Of a stretch of DNA of 64,000 nucleotides, positions 46,153-55,250 are shown one piece after another (position 1 is the first letter of the stretch; every line of letters begins with the position of its first letter). Position numbers and translations under genes: made by a program. Source of the stretch: Pediococcus cellicola (lineage in GTDB: Bacteria; Bacillota; Bacilli; Lactobacillales; Lactobacillaceae); NCBI RefSeq assembly GCF_001438655.1, contig NZ_JQBR01000003.1, positions 1 through 64,000 on the forward strand, in the 5' to 3' direction. The notes beneath the pieces were generated by a model. It worked only from the letters and a program-made list of their open reading frames with translations. It searched no databases and had not been told where the DNA came from.

Positions 46153-46201
46153 GGTAGATTGCAAATTTGTCCAAAAATTCGGATTAAATTTGCAATCTAC
46201 C
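46153..46201. repeat. Fold-back mini-element from the IS30 left end (49 bp)
   Basis: The complement matches the IS30 left end (40517) for 40 bases to GGACAAATTTG, then runs CAATCTACC, the inverted copy of the same end. Arms GGTAGATTGCAAATTT face each other. The junction AAATTTG is common to both partners. It is flanked on both sides by TTATAA, which may be a target duplication or a palindromic target. Confidence 0.82.
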
Positions 46202-46307
46202 TTATAAGTGTCATTCACACTATCTCTTGTAGGATCTCCTTATTAGACAAGCAAATTAAAATGTGGAATAATACTGTTGTAACAAATACATTATGGGAGG
46301 TTATATT

Positions 46308-46523
46308 ATGAGTCTAGATGACAAGATTGATAGCACCAAAGATAAGGTAAGTGGAAAAGCTAAAGACGTTGAAGGCAAGGCTACGAACGACAAGGCCCGC
46401 GAAGCTGAAGGTAAGGGTCAAGGTATTCTAGGTAAGGCTAAAGATAAACTGTCAGATGCCAAAGATGCTGTTAAAGATACGGTTGATAACGTAAAGGAAA
46501 AGTTAGATAAAGACGATAAATAA
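46308..46523 (+). CDS. CsbD family stress protein
   Basis: A 71-residue very hydrophilic, Lys/Asp-rich helical protein: MSLDDKIDSTKDKVSGKAKD followed by repeated KA/KD-EGKA segments typical of CsbD. ATG 46308 is used because GGGAGG lies eight bases before it. CsbD proteins are general-stress products of unknown function. A terminator follows directly. Confidence 0.9.
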   Translation: MSLDDKIDSTKDKVSGKAKDVEGKATNDKAREAEGKGQGILGKAKDKLSDAKDAVKDTVDNVKEKLDKDDK

Positions 46524-46536
46524 ATTATCATTTTTA

Positions 46537-46568
46537 AGAAGACCAAAATCTGGTCTTCTTTTATTTTT
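46537..46568 (+). terminator. Terminator after csbD
   Basis: AAGAAGACCAAAATCTGGTCTTCTT followed by TTATTTTTT. Confidence 0.9.
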
Positions 46569-46686
46569 TCACGCTTGTTACCCTGTTTTTTCTCCACACT
46601 GTAATACGCGGCTTATGTGGTCGCTGCGGCTGTTTACGTTACCACCGTCCATCTTTAAGCTGATGTTCTAAGTCACCCAAGCAACG

Positions 46687-46714
46687 TGGATGTAAGCTGA
46701 TTCCTGAGACAACT
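46687..46714 (+). repeat. Solo end of the IS3 element (copy 1)
   Basis: TGGATGTAAGCTGATTCCTG continuing AGACAACT equals the outer 28 bases of the orfA-proximal end of the IS3 at 59535-60885. No other IS sequence follows. Confidence 0.75.
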
Positions 46715-46737
46715 AGCTAATAATTTTAGCGATTGCT

Positions 46738-47100
46738 TTATTGCTGAGGTTGATAAAAAGGGTCTCCCTGGGGGTGGGTGGCCAAGTATTGCTCAAAGTT
46801 ATTCTGAGTGATGGCGTCCAAATCTTTAACTGAGTTAGTTGTAATCGTCTTGACGGTCTTTAATTGTCGTGCGACTTGGCGATCAGCAGCCTCGGTTAAC
46901 TTGTGAATCCCGGTAATGATCACTAAAACCGGTTTAACCTGGCCAGTCACTTCTACCCAAGCTAATTGACCAATCGCAAGATTCTTCCCCATGGTTTTGT
47001 GATGGCGAACCCGCCATTGATAACTTTTAAGACTAAAATAATGATTCTTATTCACATGATGGCCGTTAATAACGGTTTCGATATGATGAGTTGATGCCAT
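46738..47100 (-). CDS. Hypothetical protein (possibly DUF5839-like)
   Basis: A 120-residue soluble, basic protein. The central part SYQWRVRHHKTMGKNLAIGQLAWVEV..KPVLVIITGIHKL resembles small phage/plasmid proteins of the DUF5839 type, but this is a weak impression. RBS GGAGG lies eight bases before the ATG. It stands alone in the accessory region. Confidence 0.5.
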   Translation of the reverse strand: MASTHHIETVINGHHVNKNHYFSLKSYQWRVRHHKTMGKNLAIGQLAWVEVTGQVKPVLVIITGIHKLTEAADRQVARQLKTVKTITTNSVKDLDAITQNNFEQYLATHPQGDPFYQPQQ

Positions 47101-48013
47101 AAAATTCCTCCATTCTGTTAATAACCAACTTAGAGTTAATCAGCTAAGGCCTCCTAAAAAACTACGTAAAATATTTTTTGCTTTTTTATTTACCAAGATA
47201 AACTTAAGGAGGTAACTTCAATTAAGCTACTTTGCCGAAAATATTGTTAACGGATAAAGTCTCTTCTCAACGGAAGAGATTTTATTGATTAACCAAGCCG
47301 CTTATAATATACATCGTACACCTAAGTGTACAAAATTTATCTCGGTAAAATATGCGTAATTGGACTGCTCATCACCCTATGGGCGGGCTTTTTGCGTATA
47401 TTGATATCAAGTTGTTTAGCTAGGGCCTACCCTATTGTAACTAATGCGAACGGAGAGTATTGTTAGTTACATATAAGTGACCCGTAATCATTCTCAGATT
47501 GGTTTCGGTAAATAATCATTGGGATTTGCACATGACTTTGGCTTCTTAAGGTTCTAAGGATCTTATCGCTATTGAAATCTGATTAGTTCCATTTCTGGTT
47601 AACATGCATATATAATAGGGAGAAACTCATTTAGAAAGATTAATGAACCATCAATACATTTTCTAACGAGTTGACCAGTAGCACCAATTATTGATTGTCT
47701 TCAGCATTTGTTTCATATCCTTTCAGGCATCGGAAATGGCGTCACTGAAAAACCGCTCTGTCTCCAAAGGAGTGTGGGTGTTCATGAATCTTTGGATTTA
47801 TGTTGAGATCTGGTTACTGAACAGCGTTAAAAAAGTTGTTGCTGTTTTGAATACTAAGATACATCTGATCATAAGGACAAAAAAAGTATGTAGAAAATTT
47901 GTAAAAGTAAGAATTGTACAGGCACAAGAATGACTATACAAACCTTTCCCTAGTTACGTCAAAGTATTTTACACAAACTGATACTATAAAATCAGGAAAA
48001 AGGAGAGCGCCTA
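47101..48013. other. Long interval without a convincing gene
   Basis: Open frames here look spurious. Visible signals are a possible promoter TTTATT-16-TATAAT (to 47308), a dyad GTACAC-CTAA-GTGTAC (47316-47331) just after it, and about 40 bases later a hairpin-like GCTCATCACCCTATGGGCGGGC followed by TTTTT (47370-47396). Together these could mark a short untranslated RNA. The remainder appears to be degenerate DNA. Confidence 0.4.
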
Positions 48014-49120
48014 ATGGGCTTAGTTTTTCGCCGCACCATCAGCGATAAAATTTTTATTACTGCTTTAATTTGCGCGGGATTGAGTTTTTTGATTGGGACG
48101 CCACGGTTTACCGATATTAACTGGAACACGATTGGAACGCTCTTATCGCTTATGATCGGGGTTCAGTTATTACGAACCATGCATATTTTGGATGCATTAA
48201 GTAACTGGCTTTTAGTCAAATCACAACATACTCGACAGATGACGCAATTTTTTATCTTATTGGCATTCGGTGGATCAATGATTTTAACCAATGACATTGC
48301 TATCCTAACTTTAGTTCCCACCTTTATGACAGTAAATCGGCATCAGAAGGGAGCAATTGCTTACCCATTAACTCTAATCGTGATGGCGGCCAATCTTGGA
48401 AGTTCATTTACACCTATTGGGAATCCTCAAAATTTGTTCCTTGTGACATCTTATCACATTGATATATTAACCTTTTTCAAATTATCGGCTCCTCTGATGA
48501 TTGCCAGTCTGATTCTTCTGGTAGCGTTAAGCTTGTGGGTACCACGAAAGTCCTTAACGATGGTTCCCGCAAAATCAACTACCATTCATGTTAGTCAAAT
48601 TGGTATTGCAACTTCCCTGATTGGGTTTATTATGCTCGGAATTTTTAACTTGATACCAATTTCATTAGTTATTATTGTTACTATTATTGTTGGTTTGAGA
48701 ATTGATTGGCACGTCTTTCAACATGTTGATTACGCTTTGCTCTTAACATTCGTCTGCTTTTTCCTTTTTGTTAGTGCTATTAGTCACAACTCCTATATTA
48801 CTCTCTGGTTAAATCAGCTAATGCAAACACCGCAGAGCGTTTATATTGCTAGCCTAATGACTAGCCAAGCGATTAGTAACGTTCCAGCCGCTATCTTACT
48901 GGCCAATTTTACAAAGTACTTACCAGCCTTATTCCTAGGTGTTAACATAGGTGGATTGGGATCAATTGTGGCCTCCCTTGCAAATTTGCTTGCAGTAAAA
49001 CAATTATTGCTGTTTAGCGAAGAACAGTCATTGTGGCATTTCCTTAAAGTGTTCACTGTGTTAAATCTGATTGGTTTATTAATTTTGGGTGTTTTTGGAT
49101 GGCTTTACTTGTTAATGTGA
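48014..49120 (+). CDS. SLC13/ArsB-superfamily permease
   Basis: A 368-residue membrane protein with about ten helices and the ion-transporter-superfamily hairpin motifs GSSFTPIGNPQNLF and SQAISNVPAAILL. Relatives transport dicarboxylates, arsenite or Na+/H+. It is somewhat shorter than ArsB (about 430 residues). RBS AAAGGAGAG. It is monocistronic; no arsenic genes are adjacent, so an anion or organic-acid substrate is equally possible. Confidence 0.78.
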   Translation: MGLVFRRTISDKIFITALICAGLSFLIGTPRFTDINWNTIGTLLSLMIGVQLLRTMHILDALSNWLLVKSQHTRQMTQFFILLAFGGSMILTNDIAILTLVPTFMTVNRHQKGAIAYPLTLIVMAANLGSSFTPIGNPQNLFLVTSYHIDILTFFKLSAPLMIASLILLVALSLWVPRKSLTMVPAKSTTIHVSQIGIATSLIGFIMLGIFNLIPISLVIIVTIIVGLRIDWHVFQHVDYALLLTFVCFFLFVSAISHNSYITLWLNQLMQTPQSVYIASLMTSQAISNVPAAILLANFTKYLPALFLGVNIGGLGSIVASLANLLAVKQLLLFSEEQSLWHFLKVFTVLNLIGLLILGVFGWLYLLM

Positions 49121-49313
49121 GCACGGTAGCCACCATAAACAATTAAAGTTTCTTGAAAGGTGCTCTTTCAATCTGAAGTTGAAGTCTCTTAATCAAGCAA
49201 ACTAGACACAAAACTCATGAAGGTCCATTCACGAGTTTAGCGCAAGCTTTTCAATCTACTTCAGTAGAACGCTCTGATGCTTTACGTATAATGACATAAA
49301 ATGGAGATAAAAT

Positions 49314-49694
49314 ATGAATTGGCAAAAAGTTTGGGCAGTCAACAAATATTGGGTAATGTCTAAATCACAGCAACAATATGATTACATTCGTTTACTGGCG
49401 AAGAATAATCAATGGACGCCACAAAAGACACAAGAACTAGGGAACATCATTGACTCACTTGAATCGGTTTCGCCAACAAAACAAACATTAACAACAACGT
49501 ATCAACATATTTGGGGATATTTCAAAAAAAAATGTACCGATGAAGAGTTACATCAGTATTTAAGATTATTAGATAATTTGCAACCGAACAATGATAAACT
49601 AGGACCTTTTTTGGCCCAATTAACTAACAAGTACCAAATTGATTACCTTCAAAAGTCTAGAATTATAATTGAGCTTAACGAAAGAAAAGACTAG
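49314..49694 (+). CDS. DUF1722 (YbgA-like) protein
   Basis: A 126-residue protein covering the DUF1722 domain: WAVNKYWVMSKSQQQYDYI at the start, TYQHIWGYFKKK in the middle and the C-terminal DYLQKSRII. In other bacteria this domain is fused or linked to DUF523 or photolyase genes; neither is nearby. The molecular function is unknown. Confidence 0.8.
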   Translation: MNWQKVWAVNKYWVMSKSQQQYDYIRLLAKNNQWTPQKTQELGNIIDSLESVSPTKQTLTTTYQHIWGYFKKKCTDEELHQYLRLLDNLQPNNDKLGPFLAQLTNKYQIDYLQKSRIIIELNERKD

Positions 49695-49888
49695 TCTGTT
49701 TTTACAAAGTAAATTTTAAATTCTCCCAAAATTACAGACTCATTATATAATACAGGACAACAGATGAAATTTAAGGCTTAGCGTAAAGTTTAAGTGGGTA
49801 AATTATCAGAAACAAAAAGGGAGCGATCCCTACTCATGCTAGAATGTTAATGACAAATCAACCAGCTAGCAATTAGGAGGAATCACTC

Positions 49889-50281
49889 TTGAACTCTATC
49901 TTACAACAAATCATCACAGAAATGATGACATCATTTGGAAACTCTGCCTTTGATTTACTGACAGGAAAGTTAGACTTTGCCAATCTAGTCATCGAAACTC
50001 AAAAAAGTTTTGGAAAGACTCTTTGTCAATTACTTGGTGTCATGCTGGAACAACAAGATCAGGTTTTGGCGGATTCTTCCTACCGGAAGCAGTTTTTTAA
50101 AATCAAAGGTATGCGTGAACGCCATGTCGATACCAGCATTGGCACTGTATCTTTTCGCCGTCGGTACTATGAAGATGTTCGTACCAATGAACGCATCTTT
50201 TTGCTTGATGAGCAGATCGGCCTTGAAAAAAGTAATCGGCTCAGTCTCGACCTCAAGGCCAAGTTATTAGAACCTGTCTAG
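49889..50281 (+). pseudogene. ISLre2-family transposase, 5' fragment
   Basis: About 127 codons of an ISLre2/UPF0236 transposase N-terminus (RKQFFKIKGMRERHVDTSIGTVSFRRRYYED). It is cut at 50269 where the IS5 element begins; the last codons are IS5 sequence. The rest of this transposase is absent on the other side of IS5, so an adjacent deletion has occurred. Confidence 0.85.
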
Positions 50282-50330
50282 TATCTGCTGAATCTGGTAG
50301 AATTGTGGAAAAACGACTGAGGAGTTTGTC

Positions 50331-50651
50331 ATGCCAGATTATCCAAGCAATATTTCTCGAGCGCAATTTGCGTTAATACAACCTGATTTAGAAAACTTCC
50401 GCAAGCATACAAGACCGCGTCGTTGTGATCTTTATGACGTATTCAATGCCATCCTTTACTCGCTTACTACAGGGTGTCAATGGCGTGAATTACCGCACGA
50501 TTTCCCGGAATGGCACACTGTCTACCGCTATTACGATATGTGGCGAGATAAACCAGACCCGACAGCTGATTCGCTATTAGAAAGGCTTTTAAAAAAACTG
50601 TTGCTTCCTATCGCTTTGCACAGGGCCGATCGGCCCGAACGTCGTTTGTGA
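50331..50651 (+). CDS. IS5-family transposase OrfA
   Basis: A 106-codon frame containing the N-terminal domain ([41 protein letters not shown]). A run TTTAAAAAAAC at about 50589-50599 allows -1 slippage into the second frame, giving [15 protein letters not shown]. Zero-frame reading after that run is meaningless. Confidence 0.88.
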   Translation: MPDYPSNISRAQFALIQPDLENFRKHTRPRRCDLYDVFNAILYSLTTGCQWRELPHDFPEWHTVYRYYDMWRDKPDPTADSLLERLLKKLLLPIALHRADRPERRL

Positions 50652-51118
50652 TTGTTGATGCTCAAAGTGTTAAAACCACTGATTTAACGAAAAATAGTGG
50701 CTACGATGGCGGCAAAAAGATTTCAGGGATTAAGCGTCATATGGCGGTTGATATTAATGGTTTACCACAAGCCATTCTCGTGACACGAGCTAATGTATCA
50801 GATCGTTCAGGTGCATTGGCTATGTTTAGTTTGGCTAGCCAAACTTTAGAGCTCGTTCAGCATGTCATGGTTGATGGTGGCTACACTGGCAATGACTTTG
50901 CGGATCAGGTGAAGCTCATTTTGAATGCTAAGACGACGGTAGCTAAACGCAACGAGTTGCATATGTTCACGGTGCTACCGCAACGATGGATCGTTGAACG
51001 TTCATGGAGTTGGCTAGACAAATGTCGGCGACTTTGGAAAAACTGTGAACGCGCCCTTAACAGCAGTCTTCAAATGGTTGTATTGGCCTTCCTGAAGATA
51101 GTTCTTAAAAGATACTAG
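50648..51118 (+). CDS. IS5-family transposase OrfB
   Basis: A 156-codon frame with the DDE catalytic part: [33 protein letters not shown] and [17 protein letters not shown] (the YREK-like region). It is expressed by frameshifting from OrfA. Complete, so the element may be active. Confidence 0.9.
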   Translation: MIVDAQSVKTTDLTKNSGYDGGKKISGIKRHMAVDINGLPQAILVTRANVSDRSGALAMFSLASQTLELVQHVMVDGGYTGNDFADQVKLILNAKTTVAKRNELHMFTVLPQRWIVERSWSWLDKCRRLWKNCERALNSSLQMVVLAFLKIVLKRY

Positions 51119-51362
51119 ACAGGTTCTCAGAACTGCTCATTGCTGCACTTGTCTGTTTCTTGTCAGACTCAATTGTGTCTTGGCTAATTGCCGCTTGTCC
51201 GCTCGCATCGTTCTGGTGTGAGGATGGATCGGATTTTGGCGCCGCACGGTCATGTTCGGTGATGTTTGTCTCACCGTTGTCGGCTACAGGGACAACGGCG
51301 CTGCCGACCTGGGTCAGCATCAACATCGCCAACATGACGATATGGATCAACTTCTTAGGCAT
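51105..51362 (-). pseudogene. Secreted protein N-terminal fragment cut by IS5
   Basis: The ATG at 51360-51362 follows GGAGG. The 85 codons encode a signal peptide (MPKKLIHIVMLAMLMLTQVGSA) and a polar Ser/Asp/Gln-rich stretch typical of the start of a large surface protein. The frame ends in IS5 DNA (last four codons). The remainder of the gene is missing. Confidence 0.7.
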
Positions 51363-51550
51363 CTGTGCGCCTCCTTCCATTGTTTCTGGCGTCTCTCTTC
51401 TTCCAACACCAGCTTAACAAGTTGACCCCGCGCAAAGGAATGATAATGTTCGTTATTTAACAAGATATTTTTAACAGTTCATACTTATTGACATTATAGG
51501 TATTAATCTGTACATATAATGTAAAAAGCTCTATTTATAGGTAAATAAGG

Positions 51551-51609
51551 TCTTCAAACCCAAAAGTAGCCTTGAAACAGCTGGCGTATTGCCAGTAAGC
51601 TTCAAGACT
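51551..51609 (-). terminator. Terminator-like hairpin after the CHRD-like gene
   Basis: The minus strand forms AAGTAGTCTTGAAGC..CTGGCAATACGCCAG..TTCAAGGCTACTTTTGGGTTT, a long stem with a weak T-tail about 30 bases after the stop at 51640. Confidence 0.65.
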
Positions 51610-51639
51610 ACTTATAGGTTATTTATTCAACTAATTAGT

Positions 51640-52197
51640 TTAAGCTTTGATGATTTTCCCAACTGCAATTGGTAAAGTAACGTGGGCATCGTAGTTCATG
51701 ACAGTTCCTTGAACAGTAGCCGGTAGCTTCAAGGTATCCGGCACACCATGAATATAAATGACCCTTTTATCAAGCTGCAAATCGTCACTGCCAAAAGCGG
51801 CTTTAAACGCTGTCTGCAATTCCTTCAGATCAACGAGTTTGTCATAAGCATAGTGACCTTCTGCATCAGCCACTGGGTAACTGTCATTTGGCACATGCAT
51901 CTTGGCCGGTTCAGCGTCAAATGGCACCATCGTTGTACCGGAAACCGGTTCTGTTTCTGGCAGATCAACGAAACCGTCACCATTAGCATCTTGTGCCGCT
52001 GTGGCGATTTCTGCTGGCTTACCATCCGGGAATCCGTGGAAATGTTCCCAATGCTGCACATTAGCAGGTGTATCAAACATATCGATATGAATCTTCATTT
52101 GCGCACCATCAATCGTGAACGTCGCGGCACCGTGCGGCGCGGTGCCAATCTTCTCAGCGTTCAATGGCACGATTTCTGCTGTATACTTTTCAGCCAT
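51640..52197 (-). CDS. CHRD-like protein with EF-hand-type loop (copy 1)
   Basis: A 185-residue protein without signal peptide. It has a histidine cluster H49-W-E-H52-F-H54, a loop D70-ANGDGFVDLP-E81 that fits the EF-hand calcium pattern (DxNxDGxxDxxE), and VIYIHGVP toward the end. The overall beta-rich pattern recalls CHRD or Cu/Zn-SOD-like folds. ATG at 52195-52197 is preferred for the AAGGAG nine bases upstream. Over half identical to the protein at 58470. Function unknown; metal binding is likely. Confidence 0.7.
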   Translation of the reverse strand: MAEKYTAEIVPLNAEKIGTAPHGAATFTIDGAQMKIHIDMFDTPANVQHWEHFHGFPDGKPAEIATAAQDANGDGFVDLPETEPVSGTTMVPFDAEPAKMHVPNDSYPVADAEGHYAYDKLVDLKELQTAFKAAFGSDDLQLDKRVIYIHGVPDTLKLPATVQGTVMNYDAHVTLPIAVGKIIKA

Positions 52198-52397
52198 GCA
52201 AACCACTCCTTTTAGATTTAGACTCAGTTTCAGTATAGTGCTAACTGGAACGACTCACAATCTATTGCATTTCAAAAGTGAGGTTGCAAGATTATTTGGC
52301 CAATTGCAATAACCGTTGGCGCAAAAAGGTAATAATATCACACCGCACCGGTGTTAGTTAGCAAATCAAAAACTATTATTTAGAATATAATTCGGAC

Positions 52398-53726
52398 TTA
52401 TTTTCTTGCTTCTATTGCTCGTTCAATCCGCCCCTCATCATAAAGCCGCAATACAAAATACATCCCCACATAAATAACCAACGGAATCCAAACATAATTC
52501 AAATTAATCATGGTGAGAGTTGCGGCATTCTGGGTTCGATTGGCAACGTAACCCGAAAAGTGAAACAAACCAGCTGTAATCAAGCCGCCAACACCAAGGC
52601 CGACGTTAACGCCAAAGTCATCCGTTGAAGCCAGAATTCCCTCGGCTTGGATCCCCATGCTGGCACCATAACGGATTGTGTCAGCAATCATGATTGAGAC
52701 GAGGCCGATAATGATCCCATTGCCAATCGAGTTAATCAAGACACCGCCAAACAAGAACCACAGTATTTTGGTATAAACCCCAACCGCAATCACGGCTTGA
52801 CCAACCAGCGCTATTAAAATACCGCGAAGCATCGTTTGCTTCTTACTGCCAACCTCGGTAATTCGAATGATCAGCAATACCCCGATTAACGCTGCCAGGG
52901 TAAAACTGTTAGCTAGTGGCACCAGGTTTTCGTTTCCCACCGTATATTTAAAATAGTAAATGGTTGTCTGATTCTTAATTGCCGTCACCAGCCAGTACAT
53001 GAGAATCACGATTGACATAACGATCCATGGCTGATTATGTTTCAACATTTTTAGGACAGTTGTTAACGGTTGGTGGGCAATTTCAGGATTCGCGAACCGT
53101 TCGCGAACATGGACAAACGTGTTGATAATCAAAAGAAATGAAATCAGGCTAAACACGATGATTGTGCCCAAGAACCCTTTTTGCTGATTACCGTGGCCGA
53201 AGAACGCAACCAAGGGTAATGTGAATACCGCCACCACAATTTGAACCGAACTGCCAAAGAATTGACGAATGACACCCAACAACGTCAACTCACGAGTATT
53301 CTGCGACATCGTTGGTAAGATTGACGTGATTGGCAGATTAACAGCCGTATACAGAAATCCAAGGCCTAAATACGTCACATATGCCCAGATTAATTTACCA
53401 TTATACGAAAAGTTAGGCGTCACAAAGGTGAGAACCGCAAAAATAACGTAAGGTAACGAATACCATAGGAAGAACGGTCGGCTCTTGCCAAACCGTGAAT
53501 GTGTGTGATCAATCATGATCCCGATGACAAAACTTTCAACAACGTCAGCTACCCGCGCCACGACAAATAAAATGGCCACCGCGCTTGGTGTCAGTCCATA
53601 AACATCCGTGTAAAAGAATAGCAAATAGGTCGTCATCATTTGAAAGACTAAATTATCGGCGGCGTCACTTAAGCCGTAACTAATTCGTTCGGGCCACCGT
53701 GTTACCCATTTCGTCGTGCTTTTCAT
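52398..53726 (-). CDS. GPH-family sugar:cation symporter
   Basis: A 442-residue twelve-helix transporter of the glycoside-pentoside-hexuronide family: WPERISYGLSDAADNLVFQMM at the start, FFLWYSLPYVIFAVLTF, a TRELTLLGVIRQFFGSS loop and a C-terminal region with GIQAEGILASTDDFGVNVGLG. Members import melibiose, xylosides or glucuronides with H+ or Na+. ATG 53726 is chosen because it matches the usual GPH start and has GATGGG before it; a longer frame starts 33 bases upstream. No glycosidase gene is adjacent, so the substrate is open. Confidence 0.85.
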   Translation of the reverse strand: MKSTTKWVTRWPERISYGLSDAADNLVFQMMTTYLLFFYTDVYGLTPSAVAILFVVARVADVVESFVIGIMIDHTHSRFGKSRPFFLWYSLPYVIFAVLTFVTPNFSYNGKLIWAYVTYLGLGFLYTAVNLPITSILPTMSQNTRELTLLGVIRQFFGSSVQIVVAVFTLPLVAFFGHGNQQKGFLGTIIVFSLISFLLIINTFVHVRERFANPEIAHQPLTTVLKMLKHNQPWIVMSIVILMYWLVTAIKNQTTIYYFKYTVGNENLVPLANSFTLAALIGVLLIIRITEVGSKKQTMLRGILIALVGQAVIAVGVYTKILWFLFGGVLINSIGNGIIIGLVSIMIADTIRYGASMGIQAEGILASTDDFGVNVGLGVGGLITAGLFHFSGYVANRTQNAATLTMINLNYVWIPLVIYVGMYFVLRLYDEGRIERAIEARK

Positions 53727-53808
53727 CCCATCATCGCCTTTATCGAAATTGTTAATCAACTGTATCGTACTCTAAAATTAGTTCTCATGATATAGATTGT
53801 ACACAATT

Positions 53809-53842
53809 TGGATGTAAGCTGATTCCTGAGACAACTTTTAAG
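53809..53842 (+). repeat. Solo end of the IS3 element (copy 2)
   Basis: Identical to the orfA-proximal end of the IS3 at 59535-60885 for 34 bases (TGGATGTAAG..TTTTAAG), then unrelated. It lies between the symporter and the recombinase gene. Confidence 0.78.
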
Positions 53843-53893
53843 TAAAGAAAATAGAAACCCTTTCAGTTAACATGTGCTAACCAAAAGGGGGCC

Positions 53894-54481
53894 CTATTTT
53901 CTTTTAATACCGTATTTCACACGGTATCGAATAAAGGTCGTCCGTTTAATACCTGTATTTCGGGACACATCAATGTCACTCATGCCAGCTCGATAAAGCT
54001 TAAAAGCATGTTGCAAACGGGGATCATCTTTGGCATATTGGGGTTTGCGCCCATGATATTTACCCTGCTGCTTAGCTAAGGCAATCCCTTGTTGCTGGCG
54101 CTCAATGATTCGCTTACGTTCACTTTCGGCCTGATACTTATAGAGTTCAATAATCAAGTTGGTCATCAGTTGACGTAAATTTGGGTCAGCAATCCCTGTC
54201 ATGGACGGTAAATTCAACACATCTAGGGTGGCACCCTTATTTTGAATGGAGTTCATGATCTTAGTCAAATCATGGTTGTTTCTGCCTAAGCGATCTAATT
54301 CAGTGACCATTACAATATCACCCTCACGAATATAGGCCAGCATTTTTTGCAGTTCTGGCCGATTAGTGTTAGCCCCACTTAATTTATCCGTAAATAATTT
54401 ATCAACGTCTTTTAAAGCCGCTAACTGTCGATCTAAATGTTGCTCCTTGGAACTCACACGCGCATAACCGATTTTAGCCAT
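53894..54481 (-). CDS. Serine recombinase (resolvase/invertase)
   Basis: A 195-residue small serine recombinase. The catalytic serine S10 lies in IGYARVSSKEQ; further motifs are MVTELDRLGRN and ERKRIIERQQQGIALAK, with a C-terminal helix-turn-helix (MSDIDVSRNTGIKRTTFIRY). ATG at 54479-54481 has AAGGAG upstream. Such enzymes resolve transposon or plasmid multimers. No partner transposase is seen; a perfect palindrome lies 70 bases upstream. Confidence 0.92.
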   Translation of the reverse strand: MAKIGYARVSSKEQHLDRQLAALKDVDKLFTDKLSGANTNRPELQKMLAYIREGDIVMVTELDRLGRNNHDLTKIMNSIQNKGATLDVLNLPSMTGIADPNLRQLMTNLIIELYKYQAESERKRIIERQQQGIALAKQQGKYHGRKPQYAKDDPRLQHAFKLYRAGMSDIDVSRNTGIKRTTFIRYRVKYGIKRK

Positions 54482-54544
54482 TTCCAATTCTCCTTTTGGA
54501 CAGTTCTAATGAACACTTGTAATTCCTAGTATAGCACAGAAATA

Positions 54545-54574
54545 AAAAAGACCACTAGGGTATACCCTAGTGGC
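54545..54574 (-). terminator. Perfect palindrome, terminator or recombination site
   Basis: CCACTAGGGTATACCCTAGTGG (54552-54573) is a 22-base perfect palindrome. On the minus strand it is followed by TCTTTTTT, so it can act as a terminator shielding the recombinase. A role as recombinase binding site is possible. Confidence 0.6.
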
Positions 54575-54678
54575 CAGATTGGTTTAGTCAAATAAAAATT
54601 TTAATTGGTTTCTTATAAGTGCATATAATTTCATCATCACTACCTGTCTGCTATAATGATGGTAAAGGTGGTGATGAT

Positions 54679-55239
54679 TTGCGATTTATATTTAAGGCTT
54701 TAATAGTAGTTGTTATTATCCTTGCATTTCCTTTATCCATAGCTCTTGTCTTTAAAAATTGGTCAACGGCCATTGGTACTAGTACTCCCATGTCATTAAA
54801 GCTTGGTTGGTTGGAGCAGTACGAACCGATATACCTCTTTTGGAGTGGAGTAATTTTGGCGGTACTGTTAATTATTTTTTTGCTTATCACACTTTTTTGG
54901 CCACGGTCACAATCATTATATCTTCATCAAAAGTCTGATGGTCAAGTGACCGTCAGTAAGAAAGCTATTGAACATTTTGCGCTTTCAGCACTTCAACATG
55001 AACCCTTTATTGGCAACCCCAAGGTATCATCTAAGTTATCACGAAAAGGGATCACACTTAAAATATCGGGTGATCTACTAAATTCAGTCAATGCCAAGAA
55101 ACAGACTGCAAATTTTCTTAATCAATTAAAAAAAGATTTGCGTATTTGTCTTGGAATTTCTGAACAGAAAAAAATTAAAATCAGACTCGTTGATTTTAAT
55201 GAGTTGGACGCTAATGTGCATAAATCTCGAGTTGTCTAG
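54679..55239 (+). CDS. amaP: AmaP-like alkaline-shock membrane anchor
   Basis: A 186-residue protein with two N-terminal membrane helices (about 5-25 and 48-75) and a cytoplasmic tail containing the AmaP-type TVSKKAIEHFALSALQ and a C-terminal basic region. The start TTG 54679 is preferred for AAAGGTGG upstream; longer frames begin in the promoter. AmaP tethers Asp23 to the membrane. It is first of a five-gene stress unit; a TATAAT lies at 54652-54657. Confidence 0.82.
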   Translation: MRFIFKALIVVVIILAFPLSIALVFKNWSTAIGTSTPMSLKLGWLEQYEPIYLFWSGVILAVLLIIFLLITLFWPRSQSLYLHQKSDGQVTVSKKAIEHFALSALQHEPFIGNPKVSSKLSRKGITLKISGDLLNSVNAKKQTANFLNQLKKDLRICLGISEQKKIKIRLVDFNELDANVHKSRVV

Positions 55240-55250
55240 GAGGTGATAAC

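Larger units (their letters stand above)
50269..51126 (+). mobile_element. IS5-family element (IS427 group)
   Basis: 858 bp with perfect terminal repeats GAACCTGTCTAGTATCT and its inverse. It contains two overlapping frames joined by an A7 slippery site. The flanks are TTA (left) and TCA (right), each fitting the TNA target of this group, but they differ from each other, so the original duplication is lost. Confidence 0.9.

Noticed and set aside
47691-47933. 80-codon open frame on the plus strand
   Set aside because: No RBS, no recognisable domain and unusual composition in a degenerate interval; not supported as a gene.
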